From the NCBI GenBank assembly GCA_021737445.1, contig JAIPDY010000002.1, positions 1 to 36,988 of the forward strand: a stretch of 36,988 nt of DNA, read 5' to 3'. Of the stretch, positions 18,138 to 26,845 are shown in pieces. Under the pieces are notes generated by a model. The model did no database searches. It saw only the letters and a program-made list of their open reading frames with translations, and was not told the origin of the DNA. The stretch's first letter is position 1, and every line of letters begins with the position of its first letter. Source of the DNA: Desulfotignum sp. (GTDB lineage Bacteria; Desulfobacterota; Desulfobacteria; Desulfobacterales; Desulfobacteraceae). Made by a program: the position numbers and the translations under genes.

Positions 18138-18237
18138 ATTTCAAACTGTAAAAAACACCCGGGTTCGAATCTGCTGCTCAATTTTTTCAGCGATTTATTG
18201 GCAGTGAAGTGCCTTAGAAGATGGGATTACTTGCCGA

Positions 18238-18267
18238 TTGACATGGAAACAGGATATCTGGTACAAT
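18238..18267 (+). promoter_or_regulatory. Sigma-70 promoter of the serine hydrolase-carrier unit
   Basis: A perfect -35 box TTGACA (18238-18243) and a -10 box TACAAT (18262-18267) are 18 bases apart, about 45 bases before the ATG at 18312. This is one of the best sigma-70 matches in the window and implies an expressed unit with a short leader. Confidence 0.6.
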
Positions 18268-18311
18268 GCGAATCTGTCAAATAACCTGATGAGGCGCACA
18301 ACGACCCCCAT

Positions 18312-19253
18312 ATGAAACAGATCTTTATAATTTTGATGTTGCTGTCCTTTGCATATGTTCTGGAGGGCAACGAAACTGTCAGCCCGCCACTGCCTTTGCC
18401 GCTGGGAGTGAATCCGGCATCTGTCAGACCACTGGTTGACCTGGTGGATAACCATATGCAGGATCAGCTGTTGCAGCGGCTGAACCAGACCCCCCTGTGG
18501 AAAAAACTGATCCGTGAAAAGAAAATGACAGTGGGACTGGTTGATTTGGCGAATCCGTCAGAAATACGCTATGCAGGGGTGAATGGAAACGAGATGATCT
18601 ACGCGGCCAGTCTTCCCAAAATTGCGATTCTTCTGACCGCGTTTCACTGTTTTGAAAACCGGACACTCGAGCAGACCCCTGAAGTGACCAGGGACCTGCA
18701 TCTCATGATCCGGGCATCAGACAACCAGGCTGCCACCCGTATGATCGAAAGGCTTGGCATGGAACAGATTCAACAGGTTCTAACCCTGAACAGGTATGAC
18801 TTTTACGATGCGGCCCGGGGCGGGGGACTCTGGGTCGGCAAGGAATATGCCAGAACAGGCCGGCGCCTGCCTGAACCGATCAAGGGCTTGAGCCATGCGG
18901 CCAACGCGAGCCAGGTCTGCCGGTTTTACTACCAGCTGGCCATGGGAAAGCTGATCAACCGGGAAAGAAGCAGGGAGATGCTGGAAATCATGGTGAACCC
19001 AGGGATTGAACACAAGTTTGTCAAAACCCTCAAAAAAACCATGCCACAGGCCCTGGTTTTCAGAAAGTCCGGCACATGGAAAACATGGCATTCCGACTCG
19101 GTCCTGGTCTGGGGGCCTGAATGGCGGCGGTATATTGCCGTGGCACTGATTGACAATCCGAACGGGGAAACCATTCTTCGAAAACTGATCCCTGAACTTG
19201 AAGCGGTACTCAGTGAAACGGCCGCTCACAGGCATGCAGCCCGGCGTTCATGA
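18312..19253 (+). CDS. Exported class A beta-lactamase-like serine hydrolase
   Basis: Protein of 313 residues with a hydrophobic N-terminus (QIFIILMLLSFAYVLEG) that should export or anchor it at the periplasmic side. The three active-site elements of the penicillin-recognising fold are present: S100-x-x-K103 in YAASLPKIAIL, S136-D-N138 in RASDNQAA, and K252-S-G254 in FRKSGTW. The Glu166 region of true class A enzymes is not obvious, so a peptidase, amidase or esterase activity is as likely as beta-lactamase activity. Its stop overlaps the start of the translocase-like carrier gene by 4 bases (ATGA), so the two are translationally coupled. A related hydrolase is encoded on the opposite strand at 22147-23436. 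Confidence 0.82.
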   Translation: MKQIFIILMLLSFAYVLEGNETVSPPLPLPLGVNPASVRPLVDLVDNHMQDQLLQRLNQTPLWKKLIREKKMTVGLVDLANPSEIRYAGVNGNEMIYAASLPKIAILLTAFHCFENRTLEQTPEVTRDLHLMIRASDNQAATRMIERLGMEQIQQVLTLNRYDFYDAARGGGLWVGKEYARTGRRLPEPIKGLSHAANASQVCRFYYQLAMGKLINRERSREMLEIMVNPGIEHKFVKTLKKTMPQALVFRKSGTWKTWHSDSVLVWGPEWRRYIAVALIDNPNGETILRKLIPELEAVLSETAAHRHAARRS

Positions 19254-22150
19254 TCCGATCCACAAAACATGGCGGCCTGCAGTATCCCTTTTTGACCCTG
19301 TTTCAAAAACTGTTCGATGTTCGGGAAGGTGAGGTGCACCGGACGGTGGGAATGTTTGTTTACCTGCTGCTGCTTGTCGCTGCCTTGATGATGATCAAAC
19401 CCGTGAGCACTGCCCTGTTTCTGACCCAGTTCGGGGCCCGGCATCTGCCCTTTGCCTATATACTGACCGCTTTGTTTGCCGCGACACTGGCGTATGGGTA
19501 TTCTGTCATGCTCAAAAAAACCGTGCTGGAGACATTGATGAAATCAACGTTGAGCAGTGCGATTTTCCTGCTGCTGGTATTCTGGGTGTTTATCCACAAC
19601 CAATGGTTTCAGGGCATGATTCTGTATCTGTTTTTTGTCTGGGCCGGGCTGACAGCCCTGATCTGTGTTTCCCAGTTCTGGCTGGCAGCCGGACACTTTT
19701 TCAACATGCGGGAAGCCAAGCGACTGTTCGGTCCCATCGGATCCGGGGCCATCATCGGGGGCATCGCCGGCGGGTATGTGACCCGGCTTCTGGCACCTGT
19801 CCTGGGCAGTGACTCTCTGATCATAGCCGGGGCAGTCTGCCTGTTTCTGTGTATCAAAATCATGGATATCATGTGGAAAACCTGCGGCCATCCGGATCTC
19901 CCTTCCCGGACAAATCTGCGGTCCCAGGCGCCGGAGGCTGAACCTTCAACAGTCATGCAGATCTTCAAATCCCGTCATCTGAGTTATCTGGCCGTGATCC
20001 TGGCCCTCAGCGTCATTGCCGCCCGCCTGGTGGACTACCAGTTCAATGCCCTTGTTTCTGCCGTGATCACCGACCCGGACCAACTGGCTGCATTTCTGGG
20101 ATTCTGGATGTCCAATCTCAATTTCATAGCCCTTCTGGTGCAGGTGTTCATGACCCGCCGGATCATTGAAAAGGCCGGTGTCGGGTCCTCCCTGTTTTTT
20201 CTGCCGGCAGCCGTGTGCCTCGGGGGAATTGTCACCCTGATTCATCCGGCGCTGTGGTCGGCGGTGGTAATCAAGCTAAGCGAAGGCGGATTCAAGAACT
20301 CACTGAACAAATCCAGCATGGAGCTGCTGTTTCTGCCGGTTCCCCTGAAGATCAAAAACCAGGCCAAGGCGTTCATCGATGTGTTCGTGGACAGTACCGC
20401 CGGGGGCATCGGCGGTGTGATCCTGGCATTTCTGGTGTTTGCCGTTGATATTTCCCCGGCACAGATCAGCTGGATCCTGTTTGGCCTGGCTGCCGTCTGG
20501 ATGGTGCTGATCCGCCATGTCAAAAAAGCGTATATTCAATCCTTCAAGGACAAGTTCGACCAGCTGGACGATACCGAAACCAGTCTGACCGGCCCGATTC
20601 CAGACAATGAACAGGTCATTGAAAAAATTGTCCAGGTGCTTGCCGGATCTGATGAAAAAGAGATATTCAAGATGCTTCAGATGATATCCGAATTTCACAA
20701 TGACAGACTGGCAGACAGTTTTGTACAGCTTTTGGATCATGACAATCCAGATATCGCTGCCGAGGCCCTGAGGCAGCTGTATTTTTCAAAACAGACCGAT
20801 GTTTCACACAAGGCCCGCGAACTGCTGGGTTCAGATCATCTGGCCCTGCAGACCGAGGCGGTCCGGTATCTGTTCCACCATGCTGCGGATCAGACCGGCT
20901 GCATGTCCACGTTTCTGGAAAACCACGATTCCCGTCTCCAGGATGCGGCACTGCTGTGCCTGGTCAGGGAAGCCAGGAAAAACAGGACCTTGAAAGCCAG
21001 ATTCGCCCCGGACCGGCTGATCGAATCCCGGCTGCACGCAGTTGCGGATATCACGGATCCGGCCCTGGCCCGGGCTGCCAAAAAAATTTGCATACAGGCT
21101 ATCAGCCTGTCCGATATCTATCCGCTGTATCCCTATCTGAACCTGTTCATGGAAGATCCGGACACCGAGGTGGTGACCGCCGCCATCCATGGGGCCGGTC
21201 AGACCGGGCATCCACAATTCATACGGGTTCTTGTCTCATTTCTGGGCAGAAAAACCGTGTTCAAAAAAGCCGCCATGGCGGCACTGACCCGCTATGGCAC
21301 CCCGCTGCTGGATCAGCTGGGAGAGCATCTGTCCAATCCCTATATTCCCTATAATATCCGGAAGCGTCTGCCGGAAGTGATTGCATCGTCCGGGAGCCAG
21401 AAAGCGGTGGACCTGCTGTCCCGTCATCTGGCCCAGACGGACCTGGGCCTCAGGTACGAGGTGATCCGTGCCCTGAACAAACTGCGGATCCGGTCCGGCA
21501 CCCTGTTTTTCGATCACATCCGGCTGGTACCCAGGATCAGGCGTGAAGCCGGGGATTATATGGATATGCTCCTGATCCTGTATGCCCACAGGCAGATTGA
21601 ATCCGATCCCGGTAAAACAAAAAAGGGAACTGCCATTTCCCGGGCCAGAGAACAGCTGATCCTGGGACTGGAAGTCCGTCTGGATGCCAGCCTTGAAAGG
21701 CTGTTTCGGCTGCTGGGCCTGAAATATCCCCCCGTGGAAATGTACAGTGCCTACAAGGGGATCCGCAGTTCGGACCGGGAGGTCCGCATGAGTGCTATGG
21801 AATTTCTGGACAATATCCTGGACGGAAACCTCAAGCATATAATCATGCCGGTCATTGAGACCGGAGGGATGGCTGCTGACATGGCCCGTCATTCCCTTGA
21901 AGAGGAGATCCCCGGGGAATATGACTCCTGCGTGGCCCTGCTCAACAGTCAGGATGATTTCTTAAAAGCCAAAACGCTCTATCTGCTGGCATTCATGGAC
22001 GATGACCGGTATATCCCCCATATGGCCGCACTGCTGGACAACCCGGCCCGGAGTGTCAGCGACATGGCCCGGTTCGCCCTCAGAAAATCGGGCCGGTTTG
22101 CACTCAGTCAGAGAAAAGCGGCTCACAGGCATCCGCCGCCGCAGATTTAG
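19250..22150 (+). CDS. ATP/ADP-translocase-like (Npt/AAA family) carrier with HEAT-repeat C-terminal half
   Basis: Membrane protein of 966 residues. Residues about 30-430 contain some 11-12 hydrophobic helices with family features of nucleotide translocases: FDVREGEVHRTVGMFVYLLL at the start, NMREAKRLFGPIGSGAIIGG in the middle, and the characteristic KSSMELLFLPVPLKIKNQAK followed by AFIDVFVDSTAGGIGG. Residues about 470-950 are soluble and built of HEAT-like helical repeats (DNPDIAAEALRQLYF, DTEVVTAAIHGAGQTG, NPARSVSDMARFALRK). Proteins of this family in intracellular bacteria exchange ATP for ADP; the free-living homologues with HEAT tails have no settled function. It is coupled to the upstream serine hydrolase and converges with the second hydrolase, sharing bases in the stop codons (TAG and TAA overlap at 22147-22150). 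Confidence 0.82.
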   Translation: MIRSTKHGGLQYPFLTLFQKLFDVREGEVHRTVGMFVYLLLLVAALMMIKPVSTALFLTQFGARHLPFAYILTALFAATLAYGYSVMLKKTVLETLMKSTLSSAIFLLLVFWVFIHNQWFQGMILYLFFVWAGLTALICVSQFWLAAGHFFNMREAKRLFGPIGSGAIIGGIAGGYVTRLLAPVLGSDSLIIAGAVCLFLCIKIMDIMWKTCGHPDLPSRTNLRSQAPEAEPSTVMQIFKSRHLSYLAVILALSVIAARLVDYQFNALVSAVITDPDQLAAFLGFWMSNLNFIALLVQVFMTRRIIEKAGVGSSLFFLPAAVCLGGIVTLIHPALWSAVVIKLSEGGFKNSLNKSSMELLFLPVPLKIKNQAKAFIDVFVDSTAGGIGGVILAFLVFAVDISPAQISWILFGLAAVWMVLIRHVKKAYIQSFKDKFDQLDDTETSLTGPIPDNEQVIEKIVQVLAGSDEKEIFKMLQMISEFHNDRLADSFVQLLDHDNPDIAAEALRQLYFSKQTDVSHKARELLGSDHLALQTEAVRYLFHHAADQTGCMSTFLENHDSRLQDAALLCLVREARKNRTLKARFAPDRLIESRLHAVADITDPALARAAKKICIQAISLSDIYPLYPYLNLFMEDPDTEVVTAAIHGAGQTGHPQFIRVLVSFLGRKTVFKKAAMAALTRYGTPLLDQLGEHLSNPYIPYNIRKRLPEVIASSGSQKAVDLLSRHLAQTDLGLRYEVIRALNKLRIRSGTLFFDHIRLVPRIRREAGDYMDMLLILYAHRQIESDPGKTKKGTAISRAREQLILGLEVRLDASLERLFRLLGLKYPPVEMYSAYKGIRSSDREVRMSAMEFLDNILDGNLKHIIMPVIETGGMAADMARHSLEEEIPGEYDSCVALLNSQDDFLKAKTLYLLAFMDDDRYIPHMAALLDNPARSVSDMARFALRKSGRFALSQRKAAHRHPPPQI

Positions 22151-23436
22151 GGCAGGTGCCTGATGATGGTATCGATCTGGGTGGCCAGGGTCTGATGGTC
22201 CACGGCTGAGTTTTTTTTCAGCACGTTGGTCATCAGTGCGACCAGGTAGATCCGTGAATCCGGGTGTTCGACGATGGCCACCGAATTCATCACGTTTTCC
22301 TGGTTGCCCATGTATTTTCTGCAGGTAAACCCCGGTTCCGGCACACACCGGTACAGGCTGCCGGATTTGAAATACACGGCAGCGCCCCCAAGGGCCGGGG
22401 AGGAGGCATACCGGATCCGCCGGGCCGTGGTGTACATCAGGCGCTTGATTTCCAGGCTGGACCAGGGATCCACCAGCCGGCCCTGTTCCAGGGCCACCAG
22501 AAATTTGAGCAGTCCTGCGGGCGTGGCCCGGCTGTCCCCTGTGCCGGGAATCCGTTTTTTTCCTTCACTGGTAAACAGGCTGCCCAGATGAAAGTCCTGC
22601 CGGGAGAGACCGGCCCGGGTCAACGGTTCGTTCACCACCTCTTCGGCCAGATCGGACAGGGCTGTTTTTGGCATTGTGGCAAAAAAATGGTCTTCGGTTT
22701 CCCGATCAGGCGGATAGCCGGACCCGAAATGGCGCATCAGGATGAGCTCCTTCCACAGCACGCTGGCCGCGGCGTTGGCGCTGGCCGAAATCATGTGATC
22801 CGCCCATTCATACAGGGAGAACTGGTCCTCGGTCCGGACGGGCCGGCTGCTGTATTCACCGGTTTCCGGCACAAACAAGGGGATGGTGTGGTGATCAGAA
22901 ATGATCCAGGGCCCGGCCGTAACCATCCGGGTTTTCAACAGGTGCCGGCGATCTTCCACATCATCGGGAAACAGGCGCTGCAGCTGGGCGAACAGCCCGG
23001 CAGCCACGGCCAGCTTGCCGACACTGCCCACTGGAAATCTGCGGTCGGCCTGCTGCCATGCCATCCTGGCCGGACGGCCCGGTGAGATATCCAGTATAAC
23101 CAGGGAATAGCTTTCATCCCGGTCAGGGAACAGGGACCGGATCTGTTTCTGGAAACCGGGGTCGATCAGGGCACCGGCTTCTGACAGATCCAGGGGGGTG
23201 GATGTCAGGTGAAGTGTGATCTGTTCCGTGGCAAGCCTGGCACCCGGCGGCAGCACCGGTTTTTCGGTCTGGCCGGATAACACAGGCGCCAGACGTTGCA
23301 GCCGGCGGATCCCGGTGGTGTCATACCCGTCCACTGGATAGGCCCGGGCAGATGCCAGGGACAGGAACAGGCTGATGCACAGGCAGGCGAGTCCGGTCAT
23401 TAAAACAGGAATTGAATGGGGATAGCGGTCTGTCAC
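22147..23436 (-). CDS. Second exported beta-lactamase-like serine hydrolase, GTG start
   Basis: Protein of 429 residues with signal peptide (LMTGLACLCISLFLSLASAR, cleavage near ASARA). Active-site motifs of the beta-lactamase/transpeptidase fold are S138-x-x-K141 in FPVGSVGKLAV, S219-A-N221 in MISASANAAA, and K357-S-G359 in VYFKSGSLY. Residues 30-110 form an extra N-terminal region before the catalytic domain. The start is GTG at 23436: its GTGA overlaps the stop of the dikinase gene, and a near-perfect AGGAGG site lies 9 bases upstream, so it is translationally coupled to the dikinase. It resembles the hydrolase at 18312-19253 in fold and motifs, though SDN is SAN here. The substrate is unknown; a cell-wall or glycan ester target in the periplasm is a guess. 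Confidence 0.8.
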   Translation of the reverse strand: MTDRYPHSIPVLMTGLACLCISLFLSLASARAYPVDGYDTTGIRRLQRLAPVLSGQTEKPVLPPGARLATEQITLHLTSTPLDLSEAGALIDPGFQKQIRSLFPDRDESYSLVILDISPGRPARMAWQQADRRFPVGSVGKLAVAAGLFAQLQRLFPDDVEDRRHLLKTRMVTAGPWIISDHHTIPLFVPETGEYSSRPVRTEDQFSLYEWADHMISASANAAASVLWKELILMRHFGSGYPPDRETEDHFFATMPKTALSDLAEEVVNEPLTRAGLSRQDFHLGSLFTSEGKKRIPGTGDSRATPAGLLKFLVALEQGRLVDPWSSLEIKRLMYTTARRIRYASSPALGGAAVYFKSGSLYRCVPEPGFTCRKYMGNQENVMNSVAIVEHPDSRIYLVALMTNVLKKNSAVDHQTLATQIDTIIRHLP

Positions 23437-26363
23437 GGGGTCACCTCCTGATGCAGTAAAACGGTTTTCGGGGTCTGGTTCATCCGGTCCAGTGACTGCA
23501 GATAGGCCAGCATTCCGGCTTTCTTGTTTTCGACAAACGGACGGATCTGAAACAGGCGCAGAGATCCGTTGATAAATCCCAGCTCGATGTCATAGGGGCC
23601 ATCTCCTTCGATCCCGGGCGTGCCCGGAATCGTCTGCCGGACCCGGTGGACAAGATCCCGGATGGCCTGCCGGTCATCGGGTGTCAGCACCGGCTGATCA
23701 AAATGAACCGCTGCCCTTTCCACCCCGCCGGACGCCGGCAGCCTTGTGGCCTTGGGCTCCCTGGACGGGGAAAAAAGAATGTCCTGTCCCGTGCCGGTCA
23801 TCAGATAGGTCTCAGCGGCCTGCCCTTCCACAGCCCCTCCGGCGCCCCGGCTGAAGGCGGCCGTGACATCTTCTCCGGAACCGGACACAATGCCGTGGGT
23901 GATGACCACTCCTGACCGGTCCACATTCACCGTGGGAAGCAGCAGGATGGAGGGAAACACGTTTTCCGGATTTTCAAGGTATTTCTGGCGCCACATATAG
24001 CTTCTTTCGCTGTAGGGAGAGGCCCATACATCCCGGATAGCCTGAAGAATGGCCGTCTGATTCCTGACATTGAAAACGGTGAGGTTCAATCCGGCGCCGG
24101 TAAAATCGCTGATGTCTTCCATGTTGGTGTCACTGCGGATAAACACCGGCACCTCGCCCAAAGGGGCCTGGAACACCGCCTGGAACTGCTCTGCCAGGGC
24201 AATTTCCAGTCCGGACAGCAGCGGCATGGTGCGGATGGCGGACTGAAGCTCTGCCAGCTCTGCCATCTGCCCGGTCTCCCCATTGGCACGGCGGTCCAGG
24301 GCCCGGGTCAGAAACTGCCAGTAACTGCCGCCGGTGCCGGGCATGGGCTGGTCCATGTGCTGCCGGAATATGCCAAAGGGGATCACTATACCCTCTCCCA
24401 CAAAATCAGGAAAAAGGTGTTTCAACTCCCCCAGGTTCGCGGCCTTGGGACCGCAGATCCGGCCGGAATCAACCGCCCTCAGGTCACTCAGGCGGATCAA
24501 TGCGGTTTGTTCAAGCACGATCTTTTCAGTGGGCACCCGGAACCGCTCCTGTTTTCTCTCCCGTTTCCGGACCAGCCGGCGCTCTTCTTCTGTCAGCCGG
24601 TGATCCGGCTTGAGCACAATCACCCCGCCCGGGGATACTGCATAGAACAGGGTCTGCCCGGCCCAGGGCACCAGGTTGTCCAGGCCCTGCCGGGAGACCA
24701 CGGTATTGGGAATGCCCAGGTTCCTGGCCAGCAGCTGGACATGGGAGACCAGGTTGCCTTCGGAAACCGTGAACATCCCGGCCACCGGCTTGAGTTCCGG
24801 CGGAATGGTGCCAAAGCCGTAAATCTTTGCCGGATCGGTCTCTTTCATGGCGTTGCCCGTGCCGGGGATTTCCAGAACACCGTAAGCCAATCCCGCGTTC
24901 ATGCCCCGAAAGTGGCGGGATGGAACCCCGTCGGGCAGTTGATGGGTAATGCCGGAAAAATGCTGCACCATCCCGGCCAGTATTCCCAGGGTGTCCCCCA
25001 GTGGCAGCAGGATCGAGGACCGGACCCGGTCATCCATGAATCCGGCCGTTTGGGGTTCGAACCCGGAGAACCGCTGGATTTCCGGCAGATAAACGGACTG
25101 AATCATGGCGGTTCCCCAGTCGACCGTCCGTGTCAGCTGTTCAGCCTTCAGGCGGAACAGCTCAAACGGCAGGGCGTTCTCCTGCGGTGACGGCTGAAAG
25201 CGTTCCACTGCCTCCCATTCCCAGATTTCCAGGTATCCGCACCCGGCAGCGGCCTTGATCAGGACCCGGCATTTGTCCATCAGCTCTTCCAGGGTCCGGG
25301 GCTCCCAGGTACGGATGGTTGAAAACAGGATATGCTCCATGTCAATGGAGATATCCATCAGGGGGAGTCTGAGCTGGGGGGGCGCTTGTGTCACTGTCGA
25401 ACGGATCTTGAAAATCAGGTCTGCCATGTCCTGGAACGGGTTGGCGGTTCCGGTGGGGTATGCAGTGCCGCCCCGGGCCAGGTATTCTTTTGATACGGCC
25501 AGGGCGGACCGGTTTTCAGACAGAGCGGCCAGGCTCATGGATTTTGCCGCCAGCAGTCTGTCGAGGCGGTGGATAGGTTTAACCGCATACTCGGCCTCAA
25601 GGTTCAGGAGCAACTCCTTGAACAGGGCAGCCTGCCGGCTGTCAAGTCCCTGTACCCTGCTTTTCACAAAATCTTTGACCCGGTCAAGGTCCCCGGCATC
25701 GGGCTGACCGTGAATCTTGACCCGCAGGTCCGTGAAATCGGGAATCTGGTCGGACAGGGTTTTGGATACGGCCCGGATGGTGTGCAGCCGGTCCTGGTTC
25801 TGAGAGAAGTGGGGGATGGTCCGGCAGGCCTCCCGGATCACAAAAAACCGGTCCTGGATTTGTTCGGGCCTGCCCAGCACATGGTCCAGGAACCGCCCGC
25901 CCCAGGCTGCCTCATCCTCTGCCTGGATCGCCCCCCGGTAATATCGGGCCCGGCGGTAGATCCACCCGTCATCCACCTGGAACAGATACCGGACCAGTGC
26001 CTGCTGCTTTATCCGGGAATGATCTGCGGCCGCATCCCAAATGACGTCATGGGAAGTTCCGGACAGCACCAGGTCCAGATAGATCTGCCGGGTGCCGGCA
26101 AGGTCGGAAACCCACTGTTTGGGCAACCCGTGCTGTAATCCACCGGGCACTGGACACCGCTGTGCAGCGGGCAGCACCCGCCCGTCCGGGCAGAACCATT
26201 TGATGGCCTGGTACGGGCCTCTGGGATCTTTTTTCAACGCCTGAACCATGGATGCGATCTCCGGATCGGTCAGGGCCAGGGCCGGGGATTGCCAGAAAAT
26301 CACCAGGCAGAGCAGGGCCTGGCATACGAATACCAGCCATGTTGTTTTCAATCGTTTATTCAT
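23433..26363 (-). CDS. Exported dikinase: phosphohistidine swivel domain then PEP-synthase-like ATP-grasp domain (glucan water dikinase-like)
   Basis: Protein of 976 residues counted from ATG 26363, which has GAGGTGG just upstream and begins a strong signal peptide (KRLKTTWLVFVCQALLCLVI, cleavage after SPALA). The open frame runs 135 bases further upstream, but that would put the signal inside. Residues 30-500 are unrecognised and helical. About 525-590 form a swivelling phosphohistidine-like domain with candidate His541 in GNLVSHVQLLARNLGIP. About 630-945 form a PPDK/PEP-synthase nucleotide-binding domain: GPKAANLGEL at 638, VFIRSDTNMEDISDFTGAGL at 740, and final DIELGFINGSLRLFQIRP at 925. 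Swivel-before-ATP-grasp order is that of alpha-glucan water dikinases and not of PEP synthase, and no PEP-binding TIM barrel is present. An ATP-dependent enzyme with an export signal is unexpected. It lies between a small exported protein and a coupled serine hydrolase. Confidence 0.8.
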   Translation of the reverse strand: MNKRLKTTWLVFVCQALLCLVIFWQSPALALTDPEIASMVQALKKDPRGPYQAIKWFCPDGRVLPAAQRCPVPGGLQHGLPKQWVSDLAGTRQIYLDLVLSGTSHDVIWDAAADHSRIKQQALVRYLFQVDDGWIYRRARYYRGAIQAEDEAAWGGRFLDHVLGRPEQIQDRFFVIREACRTIPHFSQNQDRLHTIRAVSKTLSDQIPDFTDLRVKIHGQPDAGDLDRVKDFVKSRVQGLDSRQAALFKELLLNLEAEYAVKPIHRLDRLLAAKSMSLAALSENRSALAVSKEYLARGGTAYPTGTANPFQDMADLIFKIRSTVTQAPPQLRLPLMDISIDMEHILFSTIRTWEPRTLEELMDKCRVLIKAAAGCGYLEIWEWEAVERFQPSPQENALPFELFRLKAEQLTRTVDWGTAMIQSVYLPEIQRFSGFEPQTAGFMDDRVRSSILLPLGDTLGILAGMVQHFSGITHQLPDGVPSRHFRGMNAGLAYGVLEIPGTGNAMKETDPAKIYGFGTIPPELKPVAGMFTVSEGNLVSHVQLLARNLGIPNTVVSRQGLDNLVPWAGQTLFYAVSPGGVIVLKPDHRLTEEERRLVRKRERKQERFRVPTEKIVLEQTALIRLSDLRAVDSGRICGPKAANLGELKHLFPDFVGEGIVIPFGIFRQHMDQPMPGTGGSYWQFLTRALDRRANGETGQMAELAELQSAIRTMPLLSGLEIALAEQFQAVFQAPLGEVPVFIRSDTNMEDISDFTGAGLNLTVFNVRNQTAILQAIRDVWASPYSERSYMWRQKYLENPENVFPSILLLPTVNVDRSGVVITHGIVSGSGEDVTAAFSRGAGGAVEGQAAETYLMTGTGQDILFSPSREPKATRLPASGGVERAAVHFDQPVLTPDDRQAIRDLVHRVRQTIPGTPGIEGDGPYDIELGFINGSLRLFQIRPFVENKKAGMLAYLQSLDRMNQTPKTVLLHQEVTP

Positions 26364-26415
26364 TACCACCTCATGATCATCATGATTTGTCATTTTGCCC
26401 CCAGGGATGCGGTGA

Positions 26416-26676
26416 TCAGGCAGGCACCGCGTGAAACCAGTGCCGCACCAGGGATGGTCCACACCCATACCAGTATAATATTGCCGGCAACGCCCCACCG
26501 CACGGCCGAACGCCGGGATATAAGTATGTATCCACTATTTCATAGGTGGAAGCGGAATCTACGCGTGACCGGGATTCGGTGTCCGTGATGGCCCCGGCAA
26601 ACTGAACAGCAGGGCCGGTTACAAGATACTGTGCAGCCATAATGAAAACCAGTAAGCACCTGACAGTTATTTTCAT
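26416..26676 (-). CDS. Small exported protein of unknown function
   Basis: Protein of 86 residues, unrecognised. The first 29 residues form a clear signal peptide (MKITVRCLLVFIMAAQYLVT, cleavage near QFAGA). The mature part is about 57 residues with two cysteines (PCGGALP, YGCGPSL), a TYEIVDTYLYPGVRPCGG stretch and no known motif. A ribosome site AAGGTGA stands 6 bases before ATG 26676. The stop lies 52 bases ahead of the dikinase start, which suggests it is first in the small protein-dikinase-hydrolase unit. The frame overlaps the unlikely upstream extension of the dikinase, so it could be fortuitous, but signal peptide and ribosome site together support a real gene. Confidence 0.5.
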   Translation of the reverse strand: MKITVRCLLVFIMAAQYLVTGPAVQFAGAITDTESRSRVDSASTYEIVDTYLYPGVRPCGGALPAILYWYGCGPSLVRHWFHAVPA

Positions 26677-26845
26677 AGTTTTTCACCTTTTGTATGCTGC
26701 CTGATTCAGCGGATCATTTTCAGGCTTTGAAGATGTGGTAAAGGAAACACTACAAGGCTGACTGACAGATAAACGTACAAAAAAAGGGACATATTGTCAG
26801 CAGGCTGTCAATTTAAGAAATATTCTTTTTAACTGCCAGTGTCAA

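Noticed and set aside
18155..18185. GGTTCGAATC sequence resembling a tRNA T-arm
   Set aside because: The flanking stem does not pair, and no acceptor, D or anticodon arm can be folded upstream, so it is not a tRNA or a convincing attachment site.
23433..26363. Annotation as a PEP synthase or pyruvate phosphate dikinase
   Set aside because: The PEP/pyruvate-binding TIM barrel is absent and the swivel domain comes before the ATP-grasp domain, so a metabolic PEP-forming role is unlikely.
26364..26498. N-terminal extension of the dikinase frame
   Set aside because: It would bury the signal peptide, lacks a ribosome site and overlaps the small exported protein. ATG 26363 has a good site.
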